From Bathynomus jamesi (lineage: Eukaryota; Arthropoda; Malacostraca; Isopoda; Cirolanidae), in contig JAJOZX010002576.1 in assembly GCA_023014485.1 (NCBI GenBank), positions 172,501-236,500 of the forward strand: DNA of 64,000 bases. Direction: 5' to 3'. Position numbers and translations under genes: made by a program. A model generated the notes under the pieces. The model was not told the DNA's origin, did not search any database, and saw nothing but the letters and a program-made list of their open reading frames with translations. Shown here piece by piece: positions 9,735-19,734 of this stretch. The stretch's first letter is position 1, and each line of letters begins with the position of its first letter.

Positions 9735-10110
9735 AGATTTAGTTCCCATCTGGAGGTCTCCAGGTTGGGTCCCGTGCGATGCGTCTCGTCCGTCGGTAAA
9801 CTCACCACTGCGCCCCGTCTCTGGCCAGATCTGTTCTCTGGCGCCAGGTTAAACCTGGATTCTCTCTTTCTACCGTCTTGAGCCACGTCGTCTTTGGGCG
9901 TCCCCGGGGCCTCGATCCCACTATTCTTCCGTACATCAGCCTTCTCGGAAGTCGGTCCTTCCCCATCTTCTCCACATGGCCGTACCATCTCCTCCGCGCA
10001 TCCACCACCCTGTCCACAATGGTGAATTTAACGCCGAAGTTGACTGCATCATAGAGTTTCAATGGCGAAATAGGGCAGTCGGCTCGCCACTCCTCCGCTA
10101 CCCGTACTCA
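9735..10110 (-). pseudogene. Non-LTR retrotransposon, C-terminal end
   Basis: The minus strand encodes MKLYDAVNFGVKFTIVDRVV, then ARRRWYGHVEKMGKDRLPRR, GRPKTTWLKTVE and LTWRQRTDLARDGAQW. This WYGH...RGRPK...W pattern is the conserved tail found in RTE-like and some other LINE proteins. The rest of the element is absent (5' truncation). The sequence differs clearly from the 7539-8221 RTE copy. Confidence 0.7.
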
Positions 10111-10119
10111 ATAATAAAC

Positions 10120-10754
10120 TTACTTCGTCTTAGGATTGTACCTTATTATTGTAAATTTCTTTTCAAGGTTTCTTATTATTCATACCAAAAAGATATGCCT
10201 TATTTCAGAATAAGTTCTACTTTATGATTATTACTTGAGCTAAAATATATTTTAGCTGCACAATTCACAATTATTTATATCATGAAATGAAAATAAATTC
10301 ATGTTATTTTGTATCTTCTAAAAGTTTACTCTTCTTTCATGTACTTGACATGACGAAAGTCAAGTAAATATCAATTTAGTCAAATTTTGGCTTACTTTCA
10401 ATTCGAGGCTCCTTCCGAGTTCAAAAACCGAGATATTTATATCAAGCATTTCATTTACATATTTTTTACTACAAAAATCATTTTCTTGAGAGTTTATAAA
10501 TTTTGGTATGAAGAAGATATTTCACAGTAAAATTGTTAGTTACAGCATATCAATAGAAGGTCCGACATTTACTCATTATAACCTTATAACGTTTCCATAT
10601 AGGCACCTAATTCCCAAACGTCTGTATGATGACACTGATTGATGTTAAATTAAGATAGTCTAATTCTGGTCGTCGACTGTACGAGGGTTTGCTCTAAAGC
10701 TCACTTTATCAAATGGTCAAGGAACCCATCAGAGAATTACAGCTAAAATACCTC
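10120..10754. other. Unassigned AT-rich DNA
   Basis: No gene or recognised repeat seen. Confidence 0.4.
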
Positions 10755-10973
10755 ATATTACTGAATTCTAGATTTAACGTTCGTACTATTGTTTTATACG
10801 TCATACACAAATGCCAAACTCACCACCTTATCGCAAAAGAAAAGGAAAAAGAGAAAAATATTTCTTTGGCGAATTGTTTCCAGTTGCCATGGAAACTAAG
10901 CACATTTAAAATCAGTAAAAAAATGGGTTCTATATTTTATGATATCCTGAGGGACAAAACTTGTCACCAACTG

Positions 10974-10975
<2 letters not shown>
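10755..10975 (+). repeat. Interspersed repeat shared with 2404-2630
   Basis: Plus-strand partner of the 2404-2630 repeat. It ends directly against the (AC)n tract at 10981. Confidence 0.6.

Positions 10976-10980
<5 letters not shown>

Positions 10981-11018
<38 letters not shown>
10981..11018. repeat. (AC)n microsatellite
   Basis: Clean dinucleotide run. Other AC/GT runs: 13090-13118, 20156-20170, 21136-21189, 24431-24454 and 24858-24874. Confidence 0.95.
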
Positions 11019-11020
<2 letters not shown>

Positions 11021-11397
11021 ATCTTTTGTTTAAGGAGGGGTTCTAGATGGTGTGATCGGTGGGAACGATGAATCTGAAACCAAACGACGATCGTTCGAAT
11101 ACCACTAGCTTTTACTTTCCCTTTCCATACCTACAACATATCAATATACTTTTAATGAAATTATATCCTTACTAAATTTTTACCATTCTGGACATTTATC
11201 AGTATATTTTTAGCACAGATATTTTCCACATTGATTCTTCTCTCATCAATAATCTCGTACGCGAATATCGACAGTTTGTAGACCTGAACCTTTAAAACGT
11301 ATTGGGAATGTTCGTCAGAATTACCGTCAAAAGTTTCATTTCTTTGACAGTTTCATTATAGAACTCGCAGCCTCAGATGGTGACACCGTCCATTTTT

Positions 11398-11470
<73 letters not shown>
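11019..11470. other. Unassigned DNA ending in a (TA)n tract
   Basis: 11040-11110 has a weak tRNA-like B box (CGTTCGAATACCACT). 11240-11390 reads as a broken peptide (LINNLVREYRQFVDLNL, then IGNVRQNYRQKFHFFDSF in another frame) that I cannot place. (TA)n follows from 11402 to 11467. Confidence 0.4.
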
Positions 11471-11965
11471 GCGGCATAAGTCGCTTTACCGGAAATAATG
11501 AAATCACCTTCTGACAAATAATATTTATTATTTATTACAGAACTTGTTCAAAGTGTCCTCGATCATGTTCAATACACACGTTGCATCTTTCAACCACTGA
11601 ACAACAGATAGCGCGACACAGTTCCTTGTTATTATTCAATGTCTTCAACTCTTGGAGTATCAAAGTCTTCATGTGATCAAAGTCCCGAGGTTTCTGGCCG
11701 TAGACTCTATCTTTGATTATACCCCACATTGAATAATCACATGGGGTTATGTCCAGTGACTGAGGAGGTCATTCGACTATCCCACGACGTCCTATCCATT
11801 CTGAAAAATTATTCTTTAAGAATGCACGAACATTTCTACTGAAATGTGGTGGAGTACCATTTTGTTGCCATATTATGTTTTCAAAAGTATGAAAAGTATG
11901 AAAAGTATGAAAGTATGCATGTTTTGAAATTCTAAGTAAATTATAAGTACTCCATGCCAAGTACC
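11471..11965 (-). pseudogene. IS630/mariner-like transposase, C-terminal half
   Basis: The minus strand encodes IIWQQNGTPPHFSRNVRAFL (second catalytic region; the usual QQDGAPPH has N for the catalytic D), SEWIGRRGIVEW, then after a frameshift MWGIIKDRVYGQKPRD and a C-terminus ending CIEHDRGHFEQVL. The order and spacing match the widespread insect-type IS630/mariner family. Loss of the catalytic Asp and a frameshift make it inactive. Confidence 0.8.
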
Positions 11966-12024
11966 TTCAGCACATGTTTAATTATTGTAATACACTTATG
12001 AATGTGTGTTTACTCATTTACACA

Positions 12025-12477
12025 CTTTTAATATATATATATATCCGCATCCGCACTTCTGACTGCGGATGTTATGCGGATATTACCTCCAATAAATTAT
12101 GCAATTTACAATTAATTTAGCTTATAAAGTAGCTTATAAGGCCCAGTCATGCACATTTCATGTAAAGTATTAATTATTATTAATGAACAAACAAATATAT
12201 AAACCTCAAAATAAATAGCTGGTAACAGAAAATTGAATGAAACTTGTTTCATTGAATTTTCTGTGGCTGAAACTCTTGAGAAAGTTATTATTTTTATCAT
12301 AATGAAAACATTAATATTAATTTTAATTCTTATGCATTGCCTCCCATAATAGTAATATCACGAAATTTTAAAAATTATGTTATATATTCATAATTCTATA
12401 TTATATTGATAGATTAACTAAATATCTGCATCCGCATCCGCATCCGCGGATGTTGAAAACTGACATCCGGTCCACCA

Positions 12478-12480
<3 letters not shown>
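12025..12480. mobile_element. Possible hAT-type MITE
   Basis: GCATCCGC/GCGGATG motifs mark both ends (12047-12085 and 12428-12460), and the right end reads CCGGTCCACCACTA, close to the CAGTGGTGGACCGG ends of some hAT MITEs. The two ends are not clean inverted repeats and no 8-bp target duplication was found. No coding sequence. Confidence 0.35.

Positions 12481-12531
<51 letters not shown>
12481..12531. repeat. (TA)n microsatellite
   Basis: Uninterrupted TA tract between the possible MITE and the Helitron-like repeat. Confidence 0.95.
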
Positions 12532-12533
<2 letters not shown>

Positions 12534-12539
12534 CTGGTA

Positions 12540-13085
12540 TGCCCAGCACTTGCTTGGGGTGGGCTGATTGTATTAAATTTTAATTATTCAAATCGGTTTT
12601 TTTATTTTTCGTCGTATCCCTCAGTAATTGGGGGGCCTGCGGTCCCCCAATTACTGGAGGTTCAATTATTTGGTCAATAAAACTATAGTCATGAAAATCT
12701 TAAGCTTCACAAATCTTGACGCAATGTAAAGTTCAAGATTTTCATGGCTGCGTTCGTTTCTATAGTTTTATTGCGGTGCTGGGGCTTCGGGCCCAGTAAT
12801 TGCAACGCTAGATATATGTATTATTTTATATAGTTTTATTGACAAATTAATTGAACCGAAGTAATTGGGGGATCGCAGGCCCCCCCAATTACTATCCATT
12901 GTTAACCAACCTAACCTGATCAAATCCAAACTCATTCCCTCAATTTTTTTTTCTTCTAATATTATCCTATTTTTAAAAACCAACCAACCAACCAATCAGC
13001 CAATCAATTCAGCTCTTTTTAGAGACCCAAAAGTTAACAAACAGACACACACACAGACAGACAGACACACAACTTGCTTTTATAT
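12540..13085. mobile_element. Helitron-like non-autonomous repeat
   Basis: Starts near GGTATGCCCAGCACTTGCTT and ends with ACACAACTTGCTTTTATATA, preceded by CAGACAGACAGACA. The inside repeats blocks of 8560-9115 in other orientations (GTCAATAAAACTATAG, CTTCACAAATCTTGACGC, CCCCAATTACT). Class is tentative because no protein is encoded. Confidence 0.4.
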
Positions 13086-13086
13086 A

Positions 13087-13118
<32 letters not shown>

Positions 13119-13121
<3 letters not shown>

Positions 13122-13400
13122 CACCTGATTAGCCGGAGTCGGGATTGAGTGCCAGATGGTGCTATTTATTGATATTACTCGTATACGTAATAAGTTATAA
13201 ACGTGGTACTTTCGTGGACATTCTAGGTTGGCACAGAAATTCGTGATGCGCTTTAAATTTAGTACACGGAGGTTGTAGTTAAATGTAATATAGTGCCAAT
13301 ATAGTTCTTAATATAGTTCCAGTATAACTAAATATAACCAGAAATAAAAATGTCAGAGTATAACACGCAACCCCACACTATAACAGACACGCCGTAAATT
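13119..13400. other. Unassigned DNA
   Basis: Contains several near-repeats of AATATAGTTC/AATATAGTGCC around 13280-13325. A short start-like stretch at 13350 soon hits a stop. Not recognised; it could be part of a retroelement leader. Confidence 0.35.
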
Positions 13401-13510
13401 TGACCGATCGCTTCAGGCAGCTTTCATGATACATTTCAGACTTTCTTCGCCAAATTCACGGATTCCTGTCACCAAATGACACCCAAAATTTTGATCTGTT
13501 TGAAAAAAAA

Positions 13511-13838
13511 AATAACTTTTTGCCCCTCGTTTGCATCCCATGCAACTCTTTCTTTGCACCAGGATAGTCGTCTTTTCTTCTGTCTTCGCGTTTAATATCG
13601 GCTTAATTTTCTGTTTTTGTGACCGAAGTTCCATTTTATAATGGCAGCGAGTGTGTTAGTGTGGGGTTGCATAAAATAACTTTTTGCCCCTCGTTTGCAG
13701 CCAATGCAACTCTTTCTTTGCACCAGGGTAGTCGTCTTCTCTTCTGTCCTCGCGTTTAATATCGGCTTAATTTTCTGTTTTTGTGACCGAAGTTCCATTT
13801 TATAATGGCAGCGAGTGTGTTAGTGTGGGGTTGCATAA
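13511..13838. repeat. 164-bp tandem duplication inside a Tc1 transposase
   Basis: Two direct copies start at AATAACTTTTTGCCCCTCG (13511 and 13675), period 164 bp, with only a few differences. The second copy runs on into intact coding sequence. Confidence 0.85.
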
Positions 13839-14225
13839 ATGCAAATGGTGTGGGGTCACTCGTATTTGTAAATAGGACTGTCAAGAGTCAGGTTCATCAA
13901 GAAATCTTAGAATACTTCATCATGCTGGAGTCTGCAGAACAGATGTATGGAGACAAACCCTTTATTTTTCAACATGACCTGGCACCAGCTCATGCGGCTC
14001 GTGCAGCATCTGCGTGGTTTGATGCTCATGAAATTGAAGTATTACCATGACCAGCTAATTCTCCCGATCTTAATCCGATAGGAAATCTTTGGAAAATTGC
14101 TAAGCAGAAGGTCCAAAAGCGTAAACCAGGAACACATAATGGACTGAAGAGGTGTTTGATGAAAACCTGGCAATCGCTAACTACAGAAGAATGCAAGAAG
14201 CTTGTCGCTATTTAATAAGGTTTTT
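13640..14225 (+). pseudogene. Tc1-like transposase, C-terminal two thirds
   Basis: From 13805 the frame gives MAASVLVWGCINANGVGSL (the usual SVMVWGCI block), FIFQHDLAPAHAARAASAWF with the second catalytic Asp, then after an in-frame stop at 14048 PANSPDLNPIGNLWKIAKQK, where G replaces the expected catalytic E in NPIENLW. A tail TWQSLTTEECKKLVA follows. Both the stop and the E-to-G change inactivate it. The block before the VWGC motif is duplicated in tandem (13511-13838). Confidence 0.8.
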
Positions 14226-14444
14226 GCTATATTTATTTTTCAAAACTAGCACACAGAGGTGTATTTTTATCATAATGACGTCACAGGTACTTCATATTCT
14301 CTTAAAGGTGTGTAACGTAAAGGTATTATTAAGGTCATGAGTGTATTTGGGATGGTATTCTATTTTTTGTTCCGAGGTTGTAAATACTTAACTTTCAAGT
14401 ATATCTTTTTGGATTTAGTGATTGGATGTAATCTTACTTCCTTG

Positions 14445-14495
14445 TCTGGTCGTGGTTCGGGTTCTACGTTAAGCTGTAGGTCTTTAAAATAAAAT
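14445..14495 (+). mobile_element. SINE central-domain fragment
   Basis: CGTGGTTCGGGTTCTACG followed by TTAAGCTGTAGGTCT is the core shared by the 5S-headed and tRNA-headed SINEs of this window. No head or tail remains. Confidence 0.55.
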
Positions 14496-14784
14496 TTCTC
14501 TGAACTTTATGTCCATTATCATCTTCACAGAACTTCTCTTTAAAGCTTTGAATTTACTTTTTCTACATATTTTCTGCTAAATTAATTATCATTGAAGTTA
14601 TTTTTAAAAGATAATCGCATGTCATACTATGATTAATTATCTTCTAGAAATTTCCTAAATATTTCATTTAATTATTATTATTATTATTATTATAATTATT
14701 ATTATTATTATTTGTTATCTCTCTTTTCCAATGTAATTAATGAAATGAAGCCTATCGATTCTACCTGAGAAGTTTCCATGCTTC

Positions 14785-15528
14785 CTGACGTCATATTAAG
14801 ATAAGAATATTTTAAAATATCCTTACCGCATATCAAACATCAATTGTTTATACTAAAATCTTTTGTTCCTGCTACCTCTACTGAGGTCCGGAATATTACT
14901 GATAAATTAAAAAATACAAAAAATAATATTCATAACATTCCTGTACCTATATTGAAACTTATTAAAGATGAGATATCTGTAACTTTGGCTAAAATTATCA
15001 ATCAAAGTATTTCCAAAGGAATATTCCCATCAATGCTAAAAAATAGTTGTATTGTATAACACCCCTTTTTAAAGGGGATGATCCTACACTAGCAACAAAT
15101 TACAGGCCGGTGTGTTCATTATCCGTGTTCAGCAAAGTTTTTGAAAAAATTGTAAAAAGTAGAATGCAGCGATATTTAGAATCCTACAATTTATTATCTC
15201 CAAATCAATATGGCTTCCGTAATAATAAAACAACGGAAATGGCTATTTTAAATCTTATGGAAAATGCAAATATAGCTAAAGAGAACAAAGAAATAATGAT
15301 ATCAATATTTATGGATTTGAGTAAGGTGTTTGATGTAATAAACCATAATATTCTACTTAATAAATTATATTGTTACGGCTTTAGAGGAGCAATCAGTGAT
15401 TGGTTTAAAAGTTATTTGTCCAATAGATATCATTTTGTATCAGTAAATAAAGTTTGCTCAACTAAAGCGCTTGTCAGACATGATGTACCACAGGGCTCAG
15501 TTCTGGGTCCACTGTTATTTTTATTATA
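14785..15528 (+). pseudogene. CR1/jockey-like non-LTR reverse transcriptase, 5' part (split by a transposon)
   Basis: Encodes IPVPILKLIKDEISVTLAKI, then (after a 1-base frame change near 15057) LFKGDDPTLATNYRPVCSLS, YGFRNNKTTEMAILNL, FMDLSKVFDVINHNILL (first RT aspartate block) and VPQGSVLGPLLFLLY. At this point the Tc1/mariner copy interrupts the gene, and RT continues at 17829 with NDLPRSS and FMFADDTT-like sequence. Reads as one LINE pol gene once the 2.3-kb insertion is left out. Apart from the frame change this stretch is open. Confidence 0.85.
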
Positions 15529-15626
15529 CCGGGTGTACATAAAGTCAGGATCTATTTTTGTGAAGCACTTGGAAATTATATGGAATTCAATCATAAAATG
15601 ATAAAGTGGTAACATTTATTAAATAA

Positions 15627-15990
15627 TTAAGAGTAGGATTCGACGTGACGCCCATCAGTATCCCTGCACAGCTCAAATCGTTCCGCAGCATTTCTAAACA
15701 CATTCTGGAGCATTTGCGGGGTTATGTTATCTGCAGCAGTTCGTATACGTGTACGTAAGTTTTCAAGACTCGTAATCTTCGTCTGATAGACGTGCGACTC
15801 GATAAAGCCCCATGCAAAGAAATCTAAAGGGGTTAAATCTGGTGATCTCGCTGGCCAAGGTCTGTTGCTTCCGCGTCCGATCCAGCGATTTGGAAAACGT
15901 CCATTTAGATAATCCTGAACAATTTTGGCATAGTGACAAGAAGCACCATCATGTTGATAGACGACGGGGATAGGATTGTTAGTACCGTCG
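15627..15990 (-). pseudogene. Tc1/mariner-type transposase C-terminal half, left arm
   Basis: Minus-strand frame contains VVYQHDGASCHYAKIVQDYL (second catalytic Asp), [29 protein letters not shown] (third catalytic Asp) and a C-terminus ending RHVESYS. The frame is open from the centre of the palindrome to the stop, but the N-terminal DNA-binding half is absent. Confidence 0.85.
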
Positions 15991-16196
15991 TCTATCAACA
16001 TGATGGTGCTCCTTGTCACTATGCCAAAATTGTTCAGGATTATCTAAATGGACGTTTTCCAAATCGCTGGATCGGACGCGGAAGCAACAGACTTGGCCAG
16101 CGAGATCACCAGATTTAACCCCTTTAGATTTCTTTGCATGGGGCTTTATCGAGTCGCACGTCTATCAGACGAAGATTACGAGTCTTGAAAACTTAG
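15982..16196 (+). pseudogene. Tc1/mariner-type transposase fragment, internal copy
   Basis: Same sequence as 17398-17612, ending abruptly at GAAAACTTAG, where the viral segment begins. It has a frameshift at GGAAGCAACAGAC. Confidence 0.8.
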
Positions 16197-16466
16197 GTAC
16201 TCTACCCATATGAATACTACAATACTAACCAAACCTTAAAAATCTCTGTAACCAATATTGTTTGGCCAAACAATAAAAAAAACTTCGTACATCTAACTAC
16301 CTCTGGCGAGGCTCTAACTCTTGCAGAGGGCGCTCTGCAGACCATCATTATTATTTTCAAAATCATTGGTATTATAAAACCATAAACAGGAAATACACCA
16401 GATGTTCAATAAGCAAGGATTGTATGACGTTTTCATGACGTCAGTTTCTATTCCTGTCTTCTTGTG

Positions 16467-16511
16467 CTGTGTTTTTTTTTCCTAGGTAATACTATAGGAA
16501 AAAAAACACAG
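16467..16511 (-). promoter_or_regulatory. Rolling-circle origin stem-loop of a circovirus-like DNA
   Basis: Arms 16467-16484 and 16495-16511 pair over 17 bp with one extra T. The 10-nt loop carries, on the minus strand, TAGTATTAC (16494-16486), the Circoviridae-type nonanucleotide nicked by Rep. The stem is rich in A/T runs closed by CTGTG/CACAG. The exact match of a 9-nt motif in the loop of a 17-bp stem beside a capsid-like gene makes chance unlikely. Confidence 0.85.
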
Positions 16512-16558
16512 ATACAGGGTAATCCAAAAATGGCAAATAATACAGGGTGAACCAAAAA
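16512..16558. repeat. Iteron-like direct repeats next to the origin stem-loop
   Basis: ATACAGGGTAATCCAAAAA at 16512-16530 and ATACAGGGTGAACCAAAAA at 16540-16558 differ at two positions, with a 28-bp period. Their place directly beside the stem-loop suits Rep-binding iterons of circular ssDNA viruses; that role is inferred. Confidence 0.55.
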
Positions 16559-16576
16559 TTTTTTTTATTTTTTTTT

Positions 16577-17268
16577 TTATTGTTTCATACCATACAGCTT
16601 AACATAAAATACAATTCGATTAACATATGTAAATGCATACTCATTTTTTTGAGATCCGTCAGGTGTATATTTACCAACATAAATATGACCTAATGGTTTA
16701 GCTAAATCATTGGTTGATATCTTAATTAAAGTATTAGGGAATTGGGCAGTTACTTGTTTACCTAAATCACACACCGGCTTCAGTCTACGATACATTCTAA
16801 ACTCCTTAAAAGGTGAGAACCACTTTGTTCTGGGATGATTCATTACTTGCTCTGCACTATGTGAGGAATCTATATTAGGTTCAAACAAAACACAATGGGG
16901 AACAATTACATATGGAGATGGAGATATCCCTACATTAGGTCCCTCTACCTTTCCCTAACATCTTTCTTACGACTTAATGAATCTTCATAATTAATAACAT
17001 ATCCAGACATATTCATTCCGGGAATACTATGAAAAGATACACCCGTTACTTGATAATAATTAAATTTTAAAATAGTTGATTTAGCATCCTTAGTTAAAAG
17101 ATCCAAACTCAATGTATAATATCCATCTGCATTAACATCAAAAGTATTTTTAGACAAATAAACAAATTTCATTGAAGCTGTAAATATCTTCTCCTTTGAC
17201 CGCCATCTAACTTTCCTTCGAGGAACATACTTCCTTTTTCGAGGAACAAACTTCCTTCTTCTATACAT
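16577..17268 (-). pseudogene. CRESS-DNA virus capsid protein, one frameshift
   Basis: From the Met at 17268 the minus strand encodes a strongly basic N-terminus (Arg/Lys-rich over the first 25-30 residues), the usual DNA-binding and nuclear-targeting arm of circovirus-type capsids, followed by a beta-rich region. A second open segment (16888-16577), in another frame, completes the C-terminal half and ends in a tyrosine-rich strand. Together they span about 230 codons, the usual circovirus capsid length. The frame changes between 16945 and 16888, so the copy is broken. A Met 14 codons upstream (17310) is open, but I prefer 17268 because the basic arm begins there. Assignment rests on length, composition and the neighbouring origin. 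Confidence 0.7.
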
Positions 17269-17343
17269 CTTGACAAGTAAATAATACACGTCACTCCGAT
17301 GCAATTCCAATGAAGAGAATGAAGTCTAAACAATTTATGGATC

Positions 17344-17351
17344 TATTTATA
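17344..17351 (-). promoter_or_regulatory. TATA box upstream of the capsid pseudogene
   Basis: TATAAATA on the minus strand, about 76 nt upstream of the Met at 17268; a plausible viral promoter element. Confidence 0.45.
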
Positions 17352-17397
17352 GATTCTCATTACGTCATGTTATGACACGAATCCTATCCCCTTAGAA

Positions 17398-17730
17398 TCA
17401 ACATGATGGTGCTCCTTGTCACTATGCCAAAATTGTTCAGGATTATCTAAATGGACGTTTTCCAAATCGCTGGATCGGACGCGGAAGCAACAGACCTTGG
17501 CCAGCGAGATCACCAGATTTAACCCCTTTAGATTTCTTTGCATGGGGCTTTATCAAATCGCACGTCTATCAGACGAAGATTACGAGTCTTGAAAACTTAC
17601 GTACACGTATACGAACTGCTGCAGATAACATAACCCCGCAAATGCTCCAGAATGTGTTTAGAAATGCTGCGGAACGATTTGAGCTGTGCAGGGATACTGA
17701 TGGGCGTCACGTCGAATCCTACTCTTAATT
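17398..17730 (+). pseudogene. Tc1/mariner-type transposase C-terminal half, right arm
   Basis: Starts inside the QHDGA block and reads through [18 protein letters not shown] to a stop after the VESYS end, then runs into the right terminal inverted repeat. Near-identical to the left arm in inverted orientation. A degraded trace of the preceding codons (AATCCTATCCCC) extends left to about 17380. Confidence 0.85.
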
Positions 17731-17828
17731 ATTTAATAAATGTTACCACTTTATCATTTTATGATTGAATTCCATATAATTTCCAAGTGCTTCACAAAAA
17801 TAGATCCTGACTTTATGTACACCCTGTA

Positions 17829-18828
17829 TATAATGACCTTCCACGTTCATCTGATATACTGAATTTCATAATGTTTGCAGATGATACAACTGTCTTTTTC
17901 TTGCAAAGATGATAATTCAGCTAAGAATATATTTAATTCAGAATTCATCAGTGTAATGAAATGGTTGACCACCAATAAACTCTTCCTAAATACCAGTAAA
18001 AAAAAATTTCATGATTTTTACTAATAAAAGAAATGTATATCTTGATAAACTTAATAGTAATGAAATCGCTATAAAGGAGTGTACTGTAACAAAATTTCTT
18101 GGTGTAATGCTAGATAAGAATTTGCAGTGGAGTGATCATGTAAATTATATCGTGAAAAAGATTTCATGGAGCGTTGCTATAATGTTTAAACTTAGAAATG
18201 TAGTCCCTAAACACGCTGCGTCCAGACTATGTAGCGACCCGTGGTTCGGATTCCACGTAAAGCTGTAGGTCCCCTCCGTTATATGACCTTAGTTGTTGCG
18301 AAGGAGGTTAAACAAAACCAATAATTATTAGTCCCTAAACAAGTTTTAATGACTCTTAATCATACTCTTGTTCTTCCTTATATAACGTACTGCACCCTTG
18401 TTTGTGGAAACTCCGCTAACAACATATTAAATGGTATCTTTGTCATCCAAAAACGAGCAATAAGGTTATTATCTGTTGCTGATTTCCTTCTTGATCACTC
18501 TAGTGCATTATTTAAAGAGCTAAACCTACTAAAGCTCAACGATATAATCAAACTGGCACATTTTATTTTTATTTACGAGTGTAAGAACAAAATCATTAAT
18601 TTACAATGGGTAAATAGATATTTTGTAACTCATCAAGAAATCCACTCGTATCAGACCAGAAATAGATCAAGGCTTGTTATACCTCAATTTAGATTGTCTT
18701 CATCTCAAAAACTACCCATTTTCATTGGATTGAAACTATGGAATGACTTAAATGCCGATATAAAAAATATTGTGAATGTAAATTTGTTTAAAACCAGATT
18801 GAAATCCCGATTAATGATGGCATACTAA
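17829..18828 (+). pseudogene. CR1/jockey-like non-LTR reverse transcriptase, 3' part
   Basis: Continues the pol gene from 15528: NDLPRSSDILN, then the FADDTT active-site block near 17875, a KKFHDFY-type frame change at 18001, KFLGVMLDKNLQWSDHVNYI, and after the SINE insertion (18214-18328) LVLPYITYCTLVCGNSANNI, QKRAIRLL and FLDHSSALFKELNLLKLNDI. It ends at the stop near 18826. The SINE and two frame changes inactivate it. A 3' UTR with TATTTATT runs to about 19090. Confidence 0.85.
18214..18328 (+). mobile_element. SINE insertion with 13-bp target duplication
   Basis: TAGTCCCTAAACA occurs at 18201-18213 and 18329-18341. Between them lies the 3' half of the 5S-headed SINE family: GTGGTTCGGATTCCACG, AAGCTGTAGGTCCCCTCCG, then GTTGCGAAGGAGGTTAAACA and a short A/T tail. 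5' truncated, so the Pol III head is lost. Clear evidence of LINE-type retrotransposition. Confidence 0.9.
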
Positions 18829-18841
18829 CAAAAATCTTGGA

Positions 18842-19690
18842 TTAATGTCCATTACAATTGTTTACTAATTATTAATTTCTCGTGTGTAATCTAGTATTAA
18901 AAACACATTTCTTGGGATTGTTCAGTTTTTATGTCTCATGTATAATATTGGTTTCTTTGTATGGTATTGGTATAGTGCCTTCAATGGTCACCCAGGTGAC
19001 CTTGCATTTGTCATGTCAGTAGTGATAATTTAAGATTAATACACGTTTCAACTATTAATAATACTTATTTACTTATTTATTTATTTATTATTAATTAATA
19101 ACAACTAGCTGTTTAATTTTAACAAGAGCCCAGTAAAGCCTAAAGCTTAAGAGCCAAATTAAATAAACTGAAAAGTCGAGCTTCACAATTATTCACGTCA
19201 TTTTAAATTGTAAAACGAATACATTTATTTTATTATTAATAAAGGTTATTCAATTTAAAAAAAAATGGCTGCTTCTCTTCGAATGTAGGCCTACTGTAAA
19301 CATGTGTATATAAACTGTATTATTTTTCTAAATGAAGCTTTTTCTGTTAAATATGACGTGGTCAAAGTGGATATTTCCTTCTCTTGGTTTCGATATCCGC
19401 CTAAAAGTTGGTTCACTCATTTTTGATACACAGTGTCCTCACTTTTAATCTCAGGGAAAGGGTTTTTCAGTTGGACTGTATTTCTAACAAGAATTTTACA
19501 GTGAAATCGAGAAAAGTTGTTTTAGTGGATTGACTTCTTTTAGTTATTTATTACGTCCCTGAAGGAAGATAAACATTAATTTTATCCTTTGGTCTTTTAT
19601 TAGTTTTTAACACGCAGTCTGGACAAAAGGGACCAGTTCTCAGAATTTAAGCTTTCGCCTTTTCATTAATTTTTAAGTCTTTAACCCATT
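18842..19690. other. LINE 3' UTR and unassigned AT-rich DNA
   Basis: The LINE 3' UTR goes to about 19090. 19115-19260 (GCCCAGTAAAGCC and following) is similar to 41845-42000, marking an undescribed interspersed repeat. Nothing else seen. Confidence 0.5.
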
Positions 19691-19734
19691 TATATATATA
19701 TATATATATATAAATATATGATGTTATGATGTAA

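Larger units (their letters stand above)
16196..17380. other. CRESS-DNA (circovirus-like) endogenous viral segment
   Basis: About 1.2 kb with a capsid-like pseudogene on the minus strand (start 17268), a TATA box upstream of it, an origin-type stem-loop (16467-16511) and two iteron-like repeats. The only gene seen is the capsid; no replication-associated (Rep) coding sequence is present on either strand. Flanked by direct copies of about 215 bp of transposase (15982-16196 and 17398-17612). The left 270 bp (16197-16466) is not recognised. Confidence 0.75.
15529..17826. mobile_element. Fold-back Tc1/mariner-type element carrying a viral fossil
   Basis: The terminal inverted repeats start C(C/A)GGGTGTACATAAAGTCA and are flanked by TA (15527-15528, 17827-17828). 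Removing the element and one TA brings the two RT halves together, off by one base. Inside, both arms are 3' halves of the same transposase copy (15529-15970 minus, 17398-17826 plus), so the arms form a long inverted repeat of about 430 bp. A third partial plus-strand copy (15982-16196) lies next to the left arm. Between the two plus copies sits the CRESS-virus-like segment. There is no complete transposase. Confidence 0.8.

Noticed and set aside
11040..11110. tRNA or tRNA-SINE
   Set aside because: Only a weak B box is visible, with no convincing A box and no second copy.
16197..16466. Rep gene of the circovirus-like segment
   Set aside because: Neither strand shows rolling-circle or helicase motifs; the stretch is unrecognised.
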